Below the pieces are notes generated by a model, which worked only from the letters and a program-made list of their open reading frames with translations, was not told the origin of the DNA and ran no database searches. A stretch of 64,000 nt of DNA, from assembly GCF_020509005.1 (NCBI RefSeq), contig NC_063012.1:3906001-3970000 (forward strand). Reading direction: 5' to 3'. Position 1 is the first letter of the stretch. Every line of letters starts with the position of its first letter. The position numbers were made by a program, and so were the translations under genes. The DNA comes from Fulvia fulva. Taxonomy: Eukaryota; Ascomycota; Dothideomycetes; Mycosphaerellales; Mycosphaerellaceae. Shown here piece by piece: positions 32,705-44,302 of the stretch.

Positions 32705-35700
32705 GATAGATAGATTTGTTATTCCCCTATTCTAGGACCCTATTCGGCCTATATAGGTATATATCTATTATTATATATAAAGGGAAACCCGAATAGGTGA
32801 AAACCCTTCCCGCCCCCAACCTCTCCTTATCTAGATTAGCTTTCCCTCTAAACGTACGTAGTCTATATTACTACCCCGTTAGCCCCCGCTCCTAGCCGGT
32901 CTCGTCGCGCTACGCCGTATCCTCTCTTCCTATACTACTCCTACTAGGCGGTACTATTCTAGCTAGCCCTTCTCTAGTATCTAGTTCGTAATACGCCGTA
33001 GGTCCTTAACGTTATTAAGAAGTGCCCTAATCGTCCGGTTCCTCGCCTTTACTATCTACTCCCCCCTTCCTAGCGACTACCTCGGATAGACGAGGAGTAC
33101 GTACCGTACGTTCTAGGAGTAATAGCCGTAGGAGTAGCTAGTATTTATGTATTCTAGAGCCTTCCTCTATAATAGGTACCCCTAGAGGCCGATATGTTCG
33201 CTTCGTAGTTAGGTTACTATACTACTCTATACCCTCGTAAGGCGGTAGTAGATAAGCTTCGAGAGGTACTTAACCGCGGATTTTGTAGCTAACTATTCGT
33301 TAGGTTATCCCGCTAGCTAAGGGCGTCTACTATACCCTATACCCTAGTTGTTCTACCTCTCTTTCTATAGTTACTCTATAAACGATTTCTTACCTTCCTA
33401 TCGTATTACTAGCTATTCGTCCCTTACCCGGTAGTTCGGCTCGTTTCCGGGTCGAATACCCTTATACGCTAGTACTAATTCGCGGGCCCTTACGACTACA
33501 CTAGCGATGACCTTCTATACTAGGTACTATGCCGACTTGCCTAAGTAGGAGGTCCGTAGTCCCTAGATATATAGGTCGATCGGCGGTATAGCGGTCTCGT
33601 GCTTAAGTATCCTCGTTAGTATCGACTTATATACCCCGGTGACCTTCCTTAGGCATTGGTTTTGGATCTTCGCTAGCGGCGCGACGAGTCCCTTCGATAG
33701 GTAGGCCCTCTCGCCTAAGGACTATACTTAGCTACTATAGGTAAGGACTAGCCGTATAATAGCCGTATATAGAAGTCGTAACTACCGGAAGTCCGTCCCC
33801 TATATAGACGTAGTAAGCCTCTAGTATAATACTATATTCTGTTTAGCTTTCCGTAATATTACCTATACGTACTTCCTCTACTATAGCGCCGGGTCTACCT
33901 ATAGTCCGAGGATCCTAAGCTAATTTACCGGGTTAGTCGTATACCCCTATATCTAGATAGAAGCTTATATATTATAGAACTATAGCCGGCGCGTAAAGTG
34001 TATCAGATTATACTTTTCTAGAGCAAACTAAGCCCTATACCTCCTAGCCTAGTCCTCGTAGATCTTATACTTCTCTTCTAGTAGCCTATAGTTCTCCTTA
34101 GTTAAGGACGACTACGCTAGGATGTTTGTGTCGTCTACGAAGCCGCTCGTAGCGGTGTTCTAGGATTCTAGGGCTAGGAGTAGCGTCGCTATAAAGAAGA
34201 GGAATAGAATAGGTACTAGCGTTAAGCCTTACGGGATTCTAGTATAGACTACTTAAAATAGGCTTTTATACTAGCCGACTAGGATTGACGTGCTACGGTT
34301 TTAGAGGTAGGACCGTACGAAGTTAATAAGCTACTTAGGGAGTCCTTTCGACCTTAGGATATAGAGTAGCCGCGGGTATAATACGTAGTCGAAGGCTCCC
34401 GATATGTCTAGGCTAAGTAAGGATGCCACCTTGTCCCTATTCTTATACTAGATAGCCTTTACCTAAGAGGTAATAAGTTCTATTACGGATAGCGTTGATC
34501 GCTATAGGCGCGTACCTATCTAGGTATCCGGGAGTAGGGAGTATTCCTCTACCGCCTCGGAGAGTCTCGTTATAACTAGCTTCTAAAGCGCCTTCCTAAG
34601 AGTATTAAGGAGCGTAATTAGGCGGTACGACTTCACCTACGTATAGTCTTCCTTTTACGGCTTACGTAGGACTACTATCGTCGATGATTTAAATACCGTA
34701 AGGTAGTATCCGGTCTATAGGTAGGCGTTAAAGATTGCCACGACTACTAGGGCTAGTTAATCTCTATACTTCTTTAGTAGCTCGTTTAGGATCCTATCCG
34801 GCCCCGGGGCTTTCTTCGCCGGTAACTTCCTAAGTATAGCGGCAACTTCTCCCTCGGACACCTCCTATTAGACCGCGATACTAGGGGCTAGGGGAGTAGA
34901 GCTGTTTATATCGCTTAGATTAGCCTCGACTAGGGGCGGGAAGAACTTACTAGCTAGTAGACGCGCCTTAGCCTCGGGGTCACTAACCGGGCTACTAGGC
35001 GATTATAGCGCTAGAATAGAGAAGGAGGGGCCCTATATAGGGTCCTATCGGGCCTATTTTGCTAGCTTCTATATCCTCGCTAGCTTGTCGGCGATTTCTT
35101 CTACTATAGCTCTCTAGCCGACTCCTTTCTCCCTCCGTATTATAGCTTTCTTCTATTAGTATGCCTTCCTATATACGTTCTAGGCCTCCTCGCTATAGCT
35201 ACTCGTCTATACCCGGCGGGCTCTCCTTACTTCTCTTACTACCGTAGTATACTTCGGCGTCTAGTATAGTTTAGACTATATCGTTAGTTAGGTAAGCGGA
35301 ACGTAAAGTAAGGTCGCTTTTCTTATTTCGTCTATTAACCCTTAGACTGCCTCGTCTATCTCGTCTTTACTATTATATTGCTACTACGCGATCTAGACTA
35401 GCCTCTCGGAGTTATCGAGGTACGCCTAGATATTAGCCTAGTAGGCCTTTCCCTAGTTTAGCTTAGGGGTTCTCGCTAGTATATATTATATCTATATCGT
35501 AATAGAGGTCCTAACTAGTATATAGTCTAACGACGCCTCGAGTTTATATTCGATCCTATAGTGTAGGTTACTATATAGTAGTAGCTATCTAAGATCTAGG
35601 AGAGGTCGATCGTGCCTTAGAGTCCCCCTCTCTTCTAGATACCTAGGTCCTTCGGGGTATTAAGGGCAATTACGTTACTTGCTATCAAGTCGATTACTTT

Positions 35701-35760
35701 GTCGGCTATAGGGTGCAGCTATATAAGGCTTTACTAGGAAGGGTAGTATATATTAAAGTC
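32705..35760 (-). mobile_element. RIPed LINE family A, 3' part (continues at 40,704-42,176)
   Basis: Minus-strand LINE: 3' tail complement at 32,705, the Cys/His tail region, RT with GFVDDTN near 34,120-34,145 and KAPGPDRI near 34,790-34,815, and part of the endonuclease. At 35,760 it is split by the opposite-strand LINE at 35,761-40,703 and resumes at 40,704. Joined, the two parts make about a full-length element. Many stops. Confidence 0.75.
35749..35760. repeat. Target-site duplication of the plus-strand LINE, left copy
   Basis: TATATTAAAGTC here is repeated at 40,704-40,715 after the ATCT tail. The empty site is visible in the related LINE at about 51,068-51,079. Confidence 0.85.
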
Positions 35761-38700
35761 GAAAACACGACACATTCGAAAGCTCTTATTAAGGCTATTC
35801 TAACGATATAAAAAGCAGGCCACTGCCCCTAGGACTAAGGGAGTTCTACCTCATTTAATCTAGATAGCTTAAAGATCTCTTTACCCTATTTCTTTAGCTC
35901 CAAACGCCGCGGAGGTGCCTAGCTACATTAGGCAACTCCTAGGCAATAGTAGCCTAGGCTACGGTACTAACGGCGCCTACGGCCCTATAGGCGAAGCCCC
36001 CCTAAGACAACTAGTAGCAACTTATAGAGGACGTAAAAAGTATAGAAACTAACGATTAGCTCCCTTACCGGTCTCTATAGGTAATAATCACTTAGCTACG
36101 TACGGCGCTTATACTGTCGTATCACCGAGGGCAATAAGAAATAAGGACGACGTCCTAGACGATTAGTAAGGCCACCCGGAATCAACACCCCTATAGCTAG
36201 GTATCGGTCGCGGCATCGATACTAGGCCCCCGCCTAACGTACGATGTAGTTACGATCCGTATTGTAGTAAAGGAAGACTAGGCCGAAGTTACGAAGCTAT
36301 CGAATAAGGAGCTCGCCTAACGAATTAACTAACTAGGGGTGGTTATAGTAAACTAACAGTCTAATAGTACTCTATAGATCTATACTAGCTCTACTACTAC
36401 TAGGAGGCACCTAGAGGCACAGCTATAGTAGGTATCTAAGGTTACGGCATTAGCGAAGGTCTTAACGAAACAATTTACGATCCTAGTCTACGATATACCT
36501 AAGGAGTTTGACCTAACTAACTAGGGTCACCTACGCGCTCTCTAAGAGGACAACCCGGTCACTCTTAACTCTCTAATCTAGAAGGCGACTTAGCTCTATA
36601 GGAAATAGCTAGAAGGCAAGAAGGCCTCGGCGCTAATAGTATAGCTATAAGACGCGAAAGCGGCGGATCTAGCGATAGAATAAGGCCTAGTCTAGCAATA
36701 TAGCCTCAAGATAGTAGAAAAGCACTCCTTATCCTTTCGTGTCCTCTAATGCTTCAAATGCTAACAGTATAGACACTAAACCTATACGTGTACAAACAAG
36801 TAGGCCTGCTCGAACTATATAGGAGACTATATATCTAGGGACTATACATCGACTACGAGACGGTACGCGAACTGTCCGGGGCACTACCTATCGTATAGTA
36901 CGGAATGCCTATAGCGGAAACTAGCGAAAAACAAGGCAATTATAAACAGAACCGTCGCCCTAAGATTCTACGGCGACCGTAAGGCTAGCCTATACCGGAA
37001 CTAACTATCGGCGGTCGGGTATAAGCGCCCTAGGGCCGAGAACGATATAAAGGATGCGTAGCCTAGGGCGTACGGGAGGCCACGTACTCTACTAGCTACG
37101 GCGAGGGAATCTAACTAGGCCCGGCTCCCCTTTAGTATATAGCCGATAGGCGTAGACTAGGACGTATAGGGTAGTAGGACATAGGACGATATAGAGGAAA
37201 TGATTATCGATGCCGATAACTAGCCTCGACACGCTTAGTATTATCTAGTATAACGTCAACTATAGTAAGGATATAGTCTAGAACCATTTCCTATACGAGG
37301 CGGACCCGCGCGTCTACTATATCCTTGTAATCTAGGAGCTATAGATTAACCCGTACTATAAGAGACTAACGACCTACAAGTCACTAGGCTACACGACATA
37401 CCTACGAGGCGACGGCAGACCCCGTACGTGCTTCTATGTTAGTAAGGACATACTAGAATCCGACTAGGAGGTAGTGTACTACGTAGACGAAGAAGGCGGG
37501 GGCGATATTACCTCCCTCTACGTAGGTAGTACCTAGATATACAACCTATATATATAACCGCTAGCCTCGAGGTCTAGCCGCGACCTAGGGGTCTATAGAC
37601 ACCTAGACAGTGCGCTTAAGAGACAAGGGTGCTACATCGTAGTAGGAGACTTCAATATATACCACCCTTCCTAGGAAAGCCTTATGTAGCCGTACCCTAT
37701 AGCCGACGAAGTACTCGACTTAATAGCGAGTAACGCAATTGCCCTTAATACCCCGAAGGACCTAGGCACCTAGAAGAGAGGGGGACTCTAAGGCACGATC
37801 GACCTCTCCTAGATCTTAGATAGCTACTACTATACGGTAACCTACTATAGGATCGAACATAAACTCGAGGCGTTGTTAGACTATATACTAGTTAGGACCT
37901 CTATTACGACATAGATATAACGTATACTAGCGAGAACCCCTAAGCCAAACTAGGGAAAGGCCTACTAGGCCAACATCTAGGCGTACCTCGATAACTCTAA
38001 GAGGCTAGTCCAGATCGCGTAGTAGCAATACAATAGTAAAGACGAGATAGACGAAGCAGTCTAGGGGTTAATAGACGAAATAAGAAAAGCGACCTCACTT
38101 TACGTTCCGCTTACCTAACTAACGATATAGTCTAAACTATACTAGACGCCGGAGTATACTACGGTAGTAAGAGAAGCAAGGAGAGCCCGCCGGGTGTAGA
38201 CGAGCAGCTATAGCGAGGAGGCCTAGAACGTATATAGGGAGGCATACTAATAGAAGAAAGCTATAATACGGAGGGAGAAAGCAGTCGGCTAGAGGGCTAT
38301 AGTAGAAGAAATCGCCGGTAAGCTAGAGAGGATGTAGAAGCTAGCGAAATAGGCCCGATAGGACCCTATATAGGGCCCCTCCTTCTCTATCCTAGCGCTA
38401 TAATCGCCTAGTGGCCCGGTTAGCGACCCCGAGGCCAAGGCGCGTCTACTAGCTAGCAAGTTCTTCCTACCCCTAGTCGAGGCTGATCTAAGCGACATAA
38501 ATAGCTCTACTCCCCTAGCCCCTAGTATCGCGGTCTAATAGGAGGTGTCCGAGGGAGAAGTTACCGCTATACTAAGGAAGTTACCGGCGAAGAAAGCCCC
38601 GGGGCCGGATAGGATCCCAAACGAGCTACTAAGGAAGTGTAGAGATCAACTAGCCCTAGTAGTTATAGCGATCTTTAACGCCTGCCTATAGACCGGATAC

Positions 38701-40703
38701 CACCCGATAGCTTTTAAACAATCGACGACAGTGGTCCTACGTAAGCCGTAGAAGGAAGACTATACGTAGGTGAAGTCGTACCGCCTAATTACGCTCCTTA
38801 ACACTCTTAGGAAGGCGCTTAAGAAGCTGGTTATAACGAGACTCTCCGAGGCGGTAGAGGAACACTCCCTACTCCCGGACACCTAGATAGGTACGCGCCT
38901 ATAGCGATCGACGCTATCCGCGATAGAACTTATCACCTCTTAGGTAAAGGCCATCTAGTATAAGAATAGGGACAAGGTGGCTTCCTTACTTAGCCTAGAT
39001 ATATCGGGAGCCTTCGACTACGTGTTATACCCGCGGCTTCTCTACATCCTAAGGTCGAAAGGACTCCCTAAGTGGCTTATTAACTTCGTACGGTCCTACC
39101 TCTAAAACCGTAGTACGTCGATCCTAGTCGGCCAGTATAGAAGCCTATTTCAAGTAGTCTATACTAGAATCCCGTAAGGCTTAACGCTAGTATATATTCT
39201 GTTCCTCTTCTTTATAGCGACGCTGCTCCTAGCCCTAGAATCCTAGAACACCGCTACGAGCGGCTTCGTAGACGACATAAACATCCTAGCGTAGTCTTCC
39301 TCGACTAAGGAGAACTATAGGCTACTAGAAGAGAAGTATAAGATCTACGAGGACTAGGCTAGGAGGCACGGGGCTCGGGTTGCCCTAGAAAAGTACAATC
39401 TAATACACTTTACGCGCCGGCTACGGTTCTATAATATATAAGCTTCTATCTAGATATAGGGGCACACGACTAACCCGGTAAATTAGCTTAGGATCCTCGG
39501 ACTATAGGTAGACCCGGCGCTACGGTAGAGGAAGCACGTATAGGCAATATTACGGAAAGCTAAACAGAATATAGCATTATACTAGAGGCTCACTACGTCT
39601 ATATAGGGGGCGGACTTCCGGTAGTTACGACTTCTATATACGGCTATTATACGGCTAGTCCTTACCTATAGTAGCCAAGTGTAGTCCTTAGGCGAGAGGG
39701 CCTACCTATCGAAGGGACTCGTCGCGCCGCTAGCGAAGATCCAAAACCAATGCCTAAGGAAGGTCACCGGGGTATATAAGTCGATACTAACGAGGATACT
39801 TAAGCACGAGACCGCTATACCGCCGATCGACCTATATATCTAGGGACTACGGACCTCCTACTTAGGCAAGTCGGCATAGTACCTAGTATAGAAGGTCATC
39901 GCTAGTGTAGTCGTAAGGGCCCGCGAATCAGTACTAGCGTATAAGGGTATTCGACCCGGAAACGAGCCGAACTACCGGGCAAGGGACGAATAGCTAGCAA
40001 TATAATAGGAAGGTAAGAAATCGTTTATAGAGCAACTATAGAAAGAGAGGTAGAACAACTAGGTTATACGGCATAGTGGACGCCCTTAGCTAGCGGGATA
40101 ACCTAAGGAATAGTTAGCTACAAAATCCGCGGTCAAGTACCCCCCGAAGCTTATCTACTACCGCCTTACGAGGGTATAGAGTAGTATAGCAACCTAACTA
40201 CGAAGCGAACACATCGGCCTCTAGGGGTACCTATTATAGAGGAAGGTTCTAGGATACACGAATACTAGCTGCCCCTACGGCTATCGCTCCTAGAACGTAC
40301 GGTACGTACTCCTCGTCTATCCGAGGTAGTCGCTAGGAAGGGGGGAGTAGATAGTAAAGGCGAGGAACCGGACGATTAGGGCACTTCTTAACAACGCTAA
40401 AGACCTACGGCGTATTACGAACTAGATACTAGAGAAGGGCTAGCTAGAACAGTACCGCCTAGTAGGAGCAGTATAGGAAGAGAGGACACGACGTAGCGCG
40501 ACGAGACCGGCTAGGAGCGGGGGCTAACGGGGTAGTAATATAGACTACGTACGTTTAGAGGGAAAGCTAATCTAGATAAGGAGTAGTCGGGGGCGGGAAG
40601 GGTTTTCACCTATTCGGGTTTCCCTTTGTATATAACAATAGATATATACCTATATAGGCCGGATAGGGTCCTAGAACAGGGGAATGACAAATCTATCTAT
40701 CTA
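35761..40703 (+). mobile_element. RIPed full-length LINE family A (Tad-like organisation)
   Basis: A 4.9 kb element with defined target duplications. The ORF1 region ends with CCHC-type knuckles (CFKCQQYRHQTYTC at about 36,755-36,796 and two more to 36,920). ORF2 has an apurinic-type endonuclease (IQELQINPYY near 37,330; GDFNIYHPS at about 37,646), RT with KAPGPDRIPNELL near 38,597, LDISGAFDYV near 38,997 and FVDDINILA near 39,266, and a C-terminal CPYGYRSQNV. Trp and Gln codons are replaced by TAG throughout, so it is dead. The tail is ATCT repeats. Organisation (Gag-like ORF1, EN-RT ORF2) fits the fungal Tad clade. Confidence 0.85.
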
Positions 40704-42176
40704 TATATTAAAGTCTCCTACTACGATGTAGTAGCCTTGTCTCTTAAGCGTACTGTCTAGGTATCTATAGACCCTAAGGTCGCGGCTAGACCTCGAGGCT
40801 AGTAGTTGTATATATATGTTATATATCTAAGTACTACCTACGTAGAGGGAGGTAATATCTCCCCCGCCTTCTTCGTCTACGTAGTATACTACCTCCTATT
40901 TGGACTCTAGTATATTCTTACTAATATAGAAGTACGTACGGGGTCTACCGTCGCTTCGTAGGTATCTCGTATAGCCTAGTAACTTGTAGGTCGTTAGTCT
41001 CTTATAGTACGGGTTAATCTATAGCTCCTAGATTACTAGGACGTAGTAGACGTACGGGTCCGCCTCGTATAGGAAATAGTTCTACACTATATCCTTACTA
41101 TAGTTAACGTTATACTAGATAATACTAAGCGTGTCGAGGCTAGTTATCGTTATCGACAATTATTTCCTCTATAATATCCTATATCCTACTACCTAGCGTA
41201 TCCTAGTCTACGCGTATCGGTTATATACTAAAGGGGAGCCGGGCCTAGTTAGTCTAGGTCTTATTCTATTACTAGATCCGCCGCTTTCGCGTCTTATAGC
41301 TATACGACTAGCGCTAAGGCCTTCTTACCTTCTAGCTATTTCCTATAGAGCCAAGTCGCCTTCTAGATTAGAGAGTTAAGAGTGACCGGGTTATCCTCTT
41401 AGAGAGTACGTAGGTGACCTTAGTTAGTTAGGTCGAACTCTTTAGGTATATCGTAGACTAGGATCGTAAATTGCTTCGTTAAGACCTTCGCTAATACCGT
41501 AACCTTAGATACCTACTATAGCTATACCTCTAGGTGCCTCCTAGTAGTAGTAGAGCTAGTATAGATCTATAGAGTACCGTTAGACTATTAGTTCACTACG
41601 ACCACCCCTAGTTAATTGATTTGCTAGGCGAGCTCCTTATTCGATAGCTTCGCTACTTCGGCCTAGTCTTCCTTTACTATAATACGGATCGTAACTATAT
41701 CGTACGTTAGGCGGGGGCCTAGTGTCGAAGCCGCGACCGATACCTAGCTATAGGGGTGTTAATTCCGGGTGGCCTTATTAATCGCCTAAGACGTCGTCCT
41801 CATTTCTTATTACCCTCGGTAATACGATAGTACTAGCGCCGTACGTAGCTAAGTAACTATTACCTATAGAGACCGGTATAGGAGCTAATCGTTAGTCTCT
41901 ATAATTTTTACGTCCTCTATAAGTTGCTACCGGTTGTCTTAGGGGAGCTTCGCCTATAGAGCCGTAGGCGCCGGTAGTGCCGTAGCCTAGGCTACTATTA
42001 CCTAGGAGTTGCCTAATGTAGCTAGGCACCTCTACGGCGTTTAGAGCTATAGAGCTAAAGAAATAGGGTAAAGAGAACTTCGAGCTGTCTAACTTGAATA
42101 AGGTAGAACTCTCTTAATTCTAGGGGTAGTAGCCTACTTTATAGATCGTAGGAATGGCCTTAATAAGGGCTTTCCT
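40704..42176 (-). mobile_element. RIPed LINE family A, 5' part (continues from 32,705-35,760)
   Basis: Contains the reverse complement of the endonuclease start and ORF1 of family A. It begins with the second copy of the 12 bp target duplication. Its 5' end abuts the family B LINE at about 42,176, inside that element's 3' UTR, so family A inserted into family B or the two were joined by rearrangement. Confidence 0.75.
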
Positions 42177-43255
42177 ATGTCTATATATATTACTATATAA
42201 GGTAGGAAACCTATTCCTAGGTAAAAACCTCCTCTCCTTCTCTAATAGCTTCCTTACTATAAGTTCTTAGTTTTCCTTCTATTAGGGTGTACTAGTGTTA
42301 TAGTAGTTAGCCTCTGACTACCTTGTCTATAACCCTAGAGTTGTCCCCCTCTTCCTACTCTCCTCCTCCTTCTTTCTCTTCTCAATCTATCTCTCTGTTT
42401 CCCTAGTAAGAGAGAACTACTCCAAAAATCCTTAGTAGATAATCCACCTTATAATTCTCTAGAGGTCTCCCTTATTACTGATTATAGCTTAGAAGTTTCT
42501 GTTCCTTGCCCTTACCCTCTATTTACCTCTCCCTATACTCTATTCTTTACAAACTAGAAGTCTATATTCGACATTCTAGGATAGGTAGCCGTATAGGCAA
42601 CTCTTGTCTTCGATACCTAGGACTTTTCTCTAATGTAGATATACCCTAACTCCGATATTTTTAGAGCGGATTTGTATTACTATACTTACTTCTGACCTAG
42701 TTAGGTCTGAGTATAGTAGGTAGTTATAGCTACTAAACTGTTAGAGTGCCTTTGGAGTTCCTAGCCTCTATAGGGTTCTTATCTATTTAGTCTTCTAGAG
42801 CAGTCCTACTATCCTTTTAGCTAGAGACTGTTACTTCTTCCCTTAGCTAGCTACTAATCCTCTCCCTTAAGCCCTTCTGTCCTGTTCCTACTAGGCTAGG
42901 TGTAGCTATTCTGTTAGTTCTTTAAACTTCTATAGGTCCTACTGCTTCTATAGGGCTAGATTAGGTCTTACTTATCTATGCCTTCTTATGTACTAGCTCC
43001 TAATTTTGTTAACTGCCTTCTAGATTACTAGCTAGGCTAGGTATATAGACGTCTTTCCTATATACTAGTATCTTAACCCTTGAAGGTAGAGCTTAGCTAG
43101 TAGGGAGCTAGACTCTATTTCGACCACCCTTATTAGAGTTGACTTATATACTCTAAGCACCTTTTTTAGATAGGAGGCTTAGGCTCTACTAATAGGATCT
43201 ATAATTCTCTTTAGGATCTTGTCTTAGGCTAACTAGATCTAGGCTCTATATTAGA
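42177..43255 (-). mobile_element. LINE family B fragment, moderately RIPed
   Basis: Reverse complement of about 8,455-9,510 of the family B LINE, with numerous C-to-T and G-to-A changes but clear collinearity, including the zinc-motif end and 3' UTR. It is 5'-truncated at about 43,255, and the last 3' UTR bases and tail are missing at 42,176. Confidence 0.8.
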
Positions 43256-43261
43256 ATAGGG

Positions 43262-43501
43262 GAATAATAAAGATAGATAGATTTGTTATTCCCCTATTCT
43301 AGGACCCTATTCGGCCTATATAGGTATATATCTATTGTTATGTATAAAGGGAAACCCAAATAGGTAAAAACCCTTCCCGCCCCCGACTACTCCTTATCTA
43401 GATTAGCTTTCCCTCTAAACGTACGTAGTCTATATCACTACCCCGTTAGCCCCCGCTCCTAGCCGGTCTCGTCGCGCTACGTCGTGTCCTCTCTTCCTAT
43501 A
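43262..43501 (-). mobile_element. RIPed LINE family A, 3' end (continues at 48,251)
   Basis: Complement of the ATCT tail and 3' UTR of family A, interrupted at CTATA by the copia element. The sequence resumes without loss at 48,251. Confidence 0.8.
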
Positions 43502-43723
43502 TGTTGAGAATATGCAGGTCATAGGGTCAACATTAGGTGCTTAGGGGGATTAGTAATCAGGGCTTGCTAGTCAAGTCCTGAGTACAGCTGTCCCTCCTGA
43601 AACACCTACACCATCAACTGGCGATACTGTACATAGATACACGCTATCCCATTGGGTCCTTCTTCATTCACATAATCTGTAATTCCTATCTTCCACGGCT
43701 GCGCAATCCGTACCTGTCTAACA
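43502..43723 (+). repeat. 5' LTR of copia element
   Basis: 222 bp, TG...CA. It keeps C at four sites where the 3' LTR has T. Confidence 0.93.
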
Positions 43724-43740
43724 GGTTATAAGCCCGGGTT
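43724..43740 (+). other. Probable tRNA primer-binding site of the copia element
   Basis: GGTTATAAGCCCGGGTT directly follows the 5' LTR. Its complement, AACCCGGGCTTATAACC, has the look of a tRNA T-stem and acceptor 3' strand ending in CC(A). The tRNA identity is not determined. Confidence 0.5.
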
Positions 43741-44302
43741 AGCCTTTAGGTCTTATAGATTGAAGTCGTAGTAGTTATTCCTCTACAATACCAAAAGGAA
43801 GGGCAGACTGGAGGCCGCCTCCGCATTACACAGGAAGCTACAGCTCGCTGTAGGTGTATGTTAGTCGTGAAAGAGCCTAGTGAGGCACTGTCAGACTTTG
43901 ACCAACTTAGAGGGTTGGAAGAGAAGCCTATGCCAATACCTTAGAAAGGTGGGCGAGCCTACTAGGAAGAGTTGCTCTCAGGACATCGCGTTGTCCTCAC
44001 CAACTAACTGTTCCGTCTGAGAGAGCGGTAGTGTCTCAGAACACCCTCCCTTGAGAGAGCTACAGACAGTGTCTCAGAAACACGATCCTTACGACCGACT
44101 TTCCTCGCTTTCTAGTGGACAGCCATTCTCTCCACTATCAACCTCGCGTTCGGTTCACCTCCTATCGATCCGATCGCGTACGAACGAATACCTTTCTTCT
44201 GTAGGCAGCCATCCTGTCCTATATATAAAAGCATGGAGGAAACCGGACACAGCACCCTTGGTAGGAGGAGAGCAGCACCTATCCTAACCAAGGACAACTA
44301 GA
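43741..44302 (+). other. Leader region of the copia element, no gene
   Basis: About 560 bp between the primer site and the first gag-like codons. Short ORFs here are unconvincing. No tRNA or hairpin was recognised. Confidence 0.5.

Larger units (their letters stand above)
27127..33979 (-). repeat. Right arm of giant inverted repeat
   Basis: This is the reverse complement of 25,783 back to 11,858 with the intact gypsy element absent. The inner junction is sharp: ATTGGCCTGTCC starts at 27,127 and its complement ends at 25,783. Towards the outer end the match runs inside a family A LINE. From about 33,495 outward differences to the left arm increase, and the LINE continues past 33,979 where the left copy is 5'-truncated. 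The outer breakpoint is therefore within LINE sequence. Confidence 0.85.

Noticed and set aside
38289..38498. 69-codon minus-strand ORF
   Set aside because: Opposite the RIPed LINE ORF2, with no resemblance to any family.
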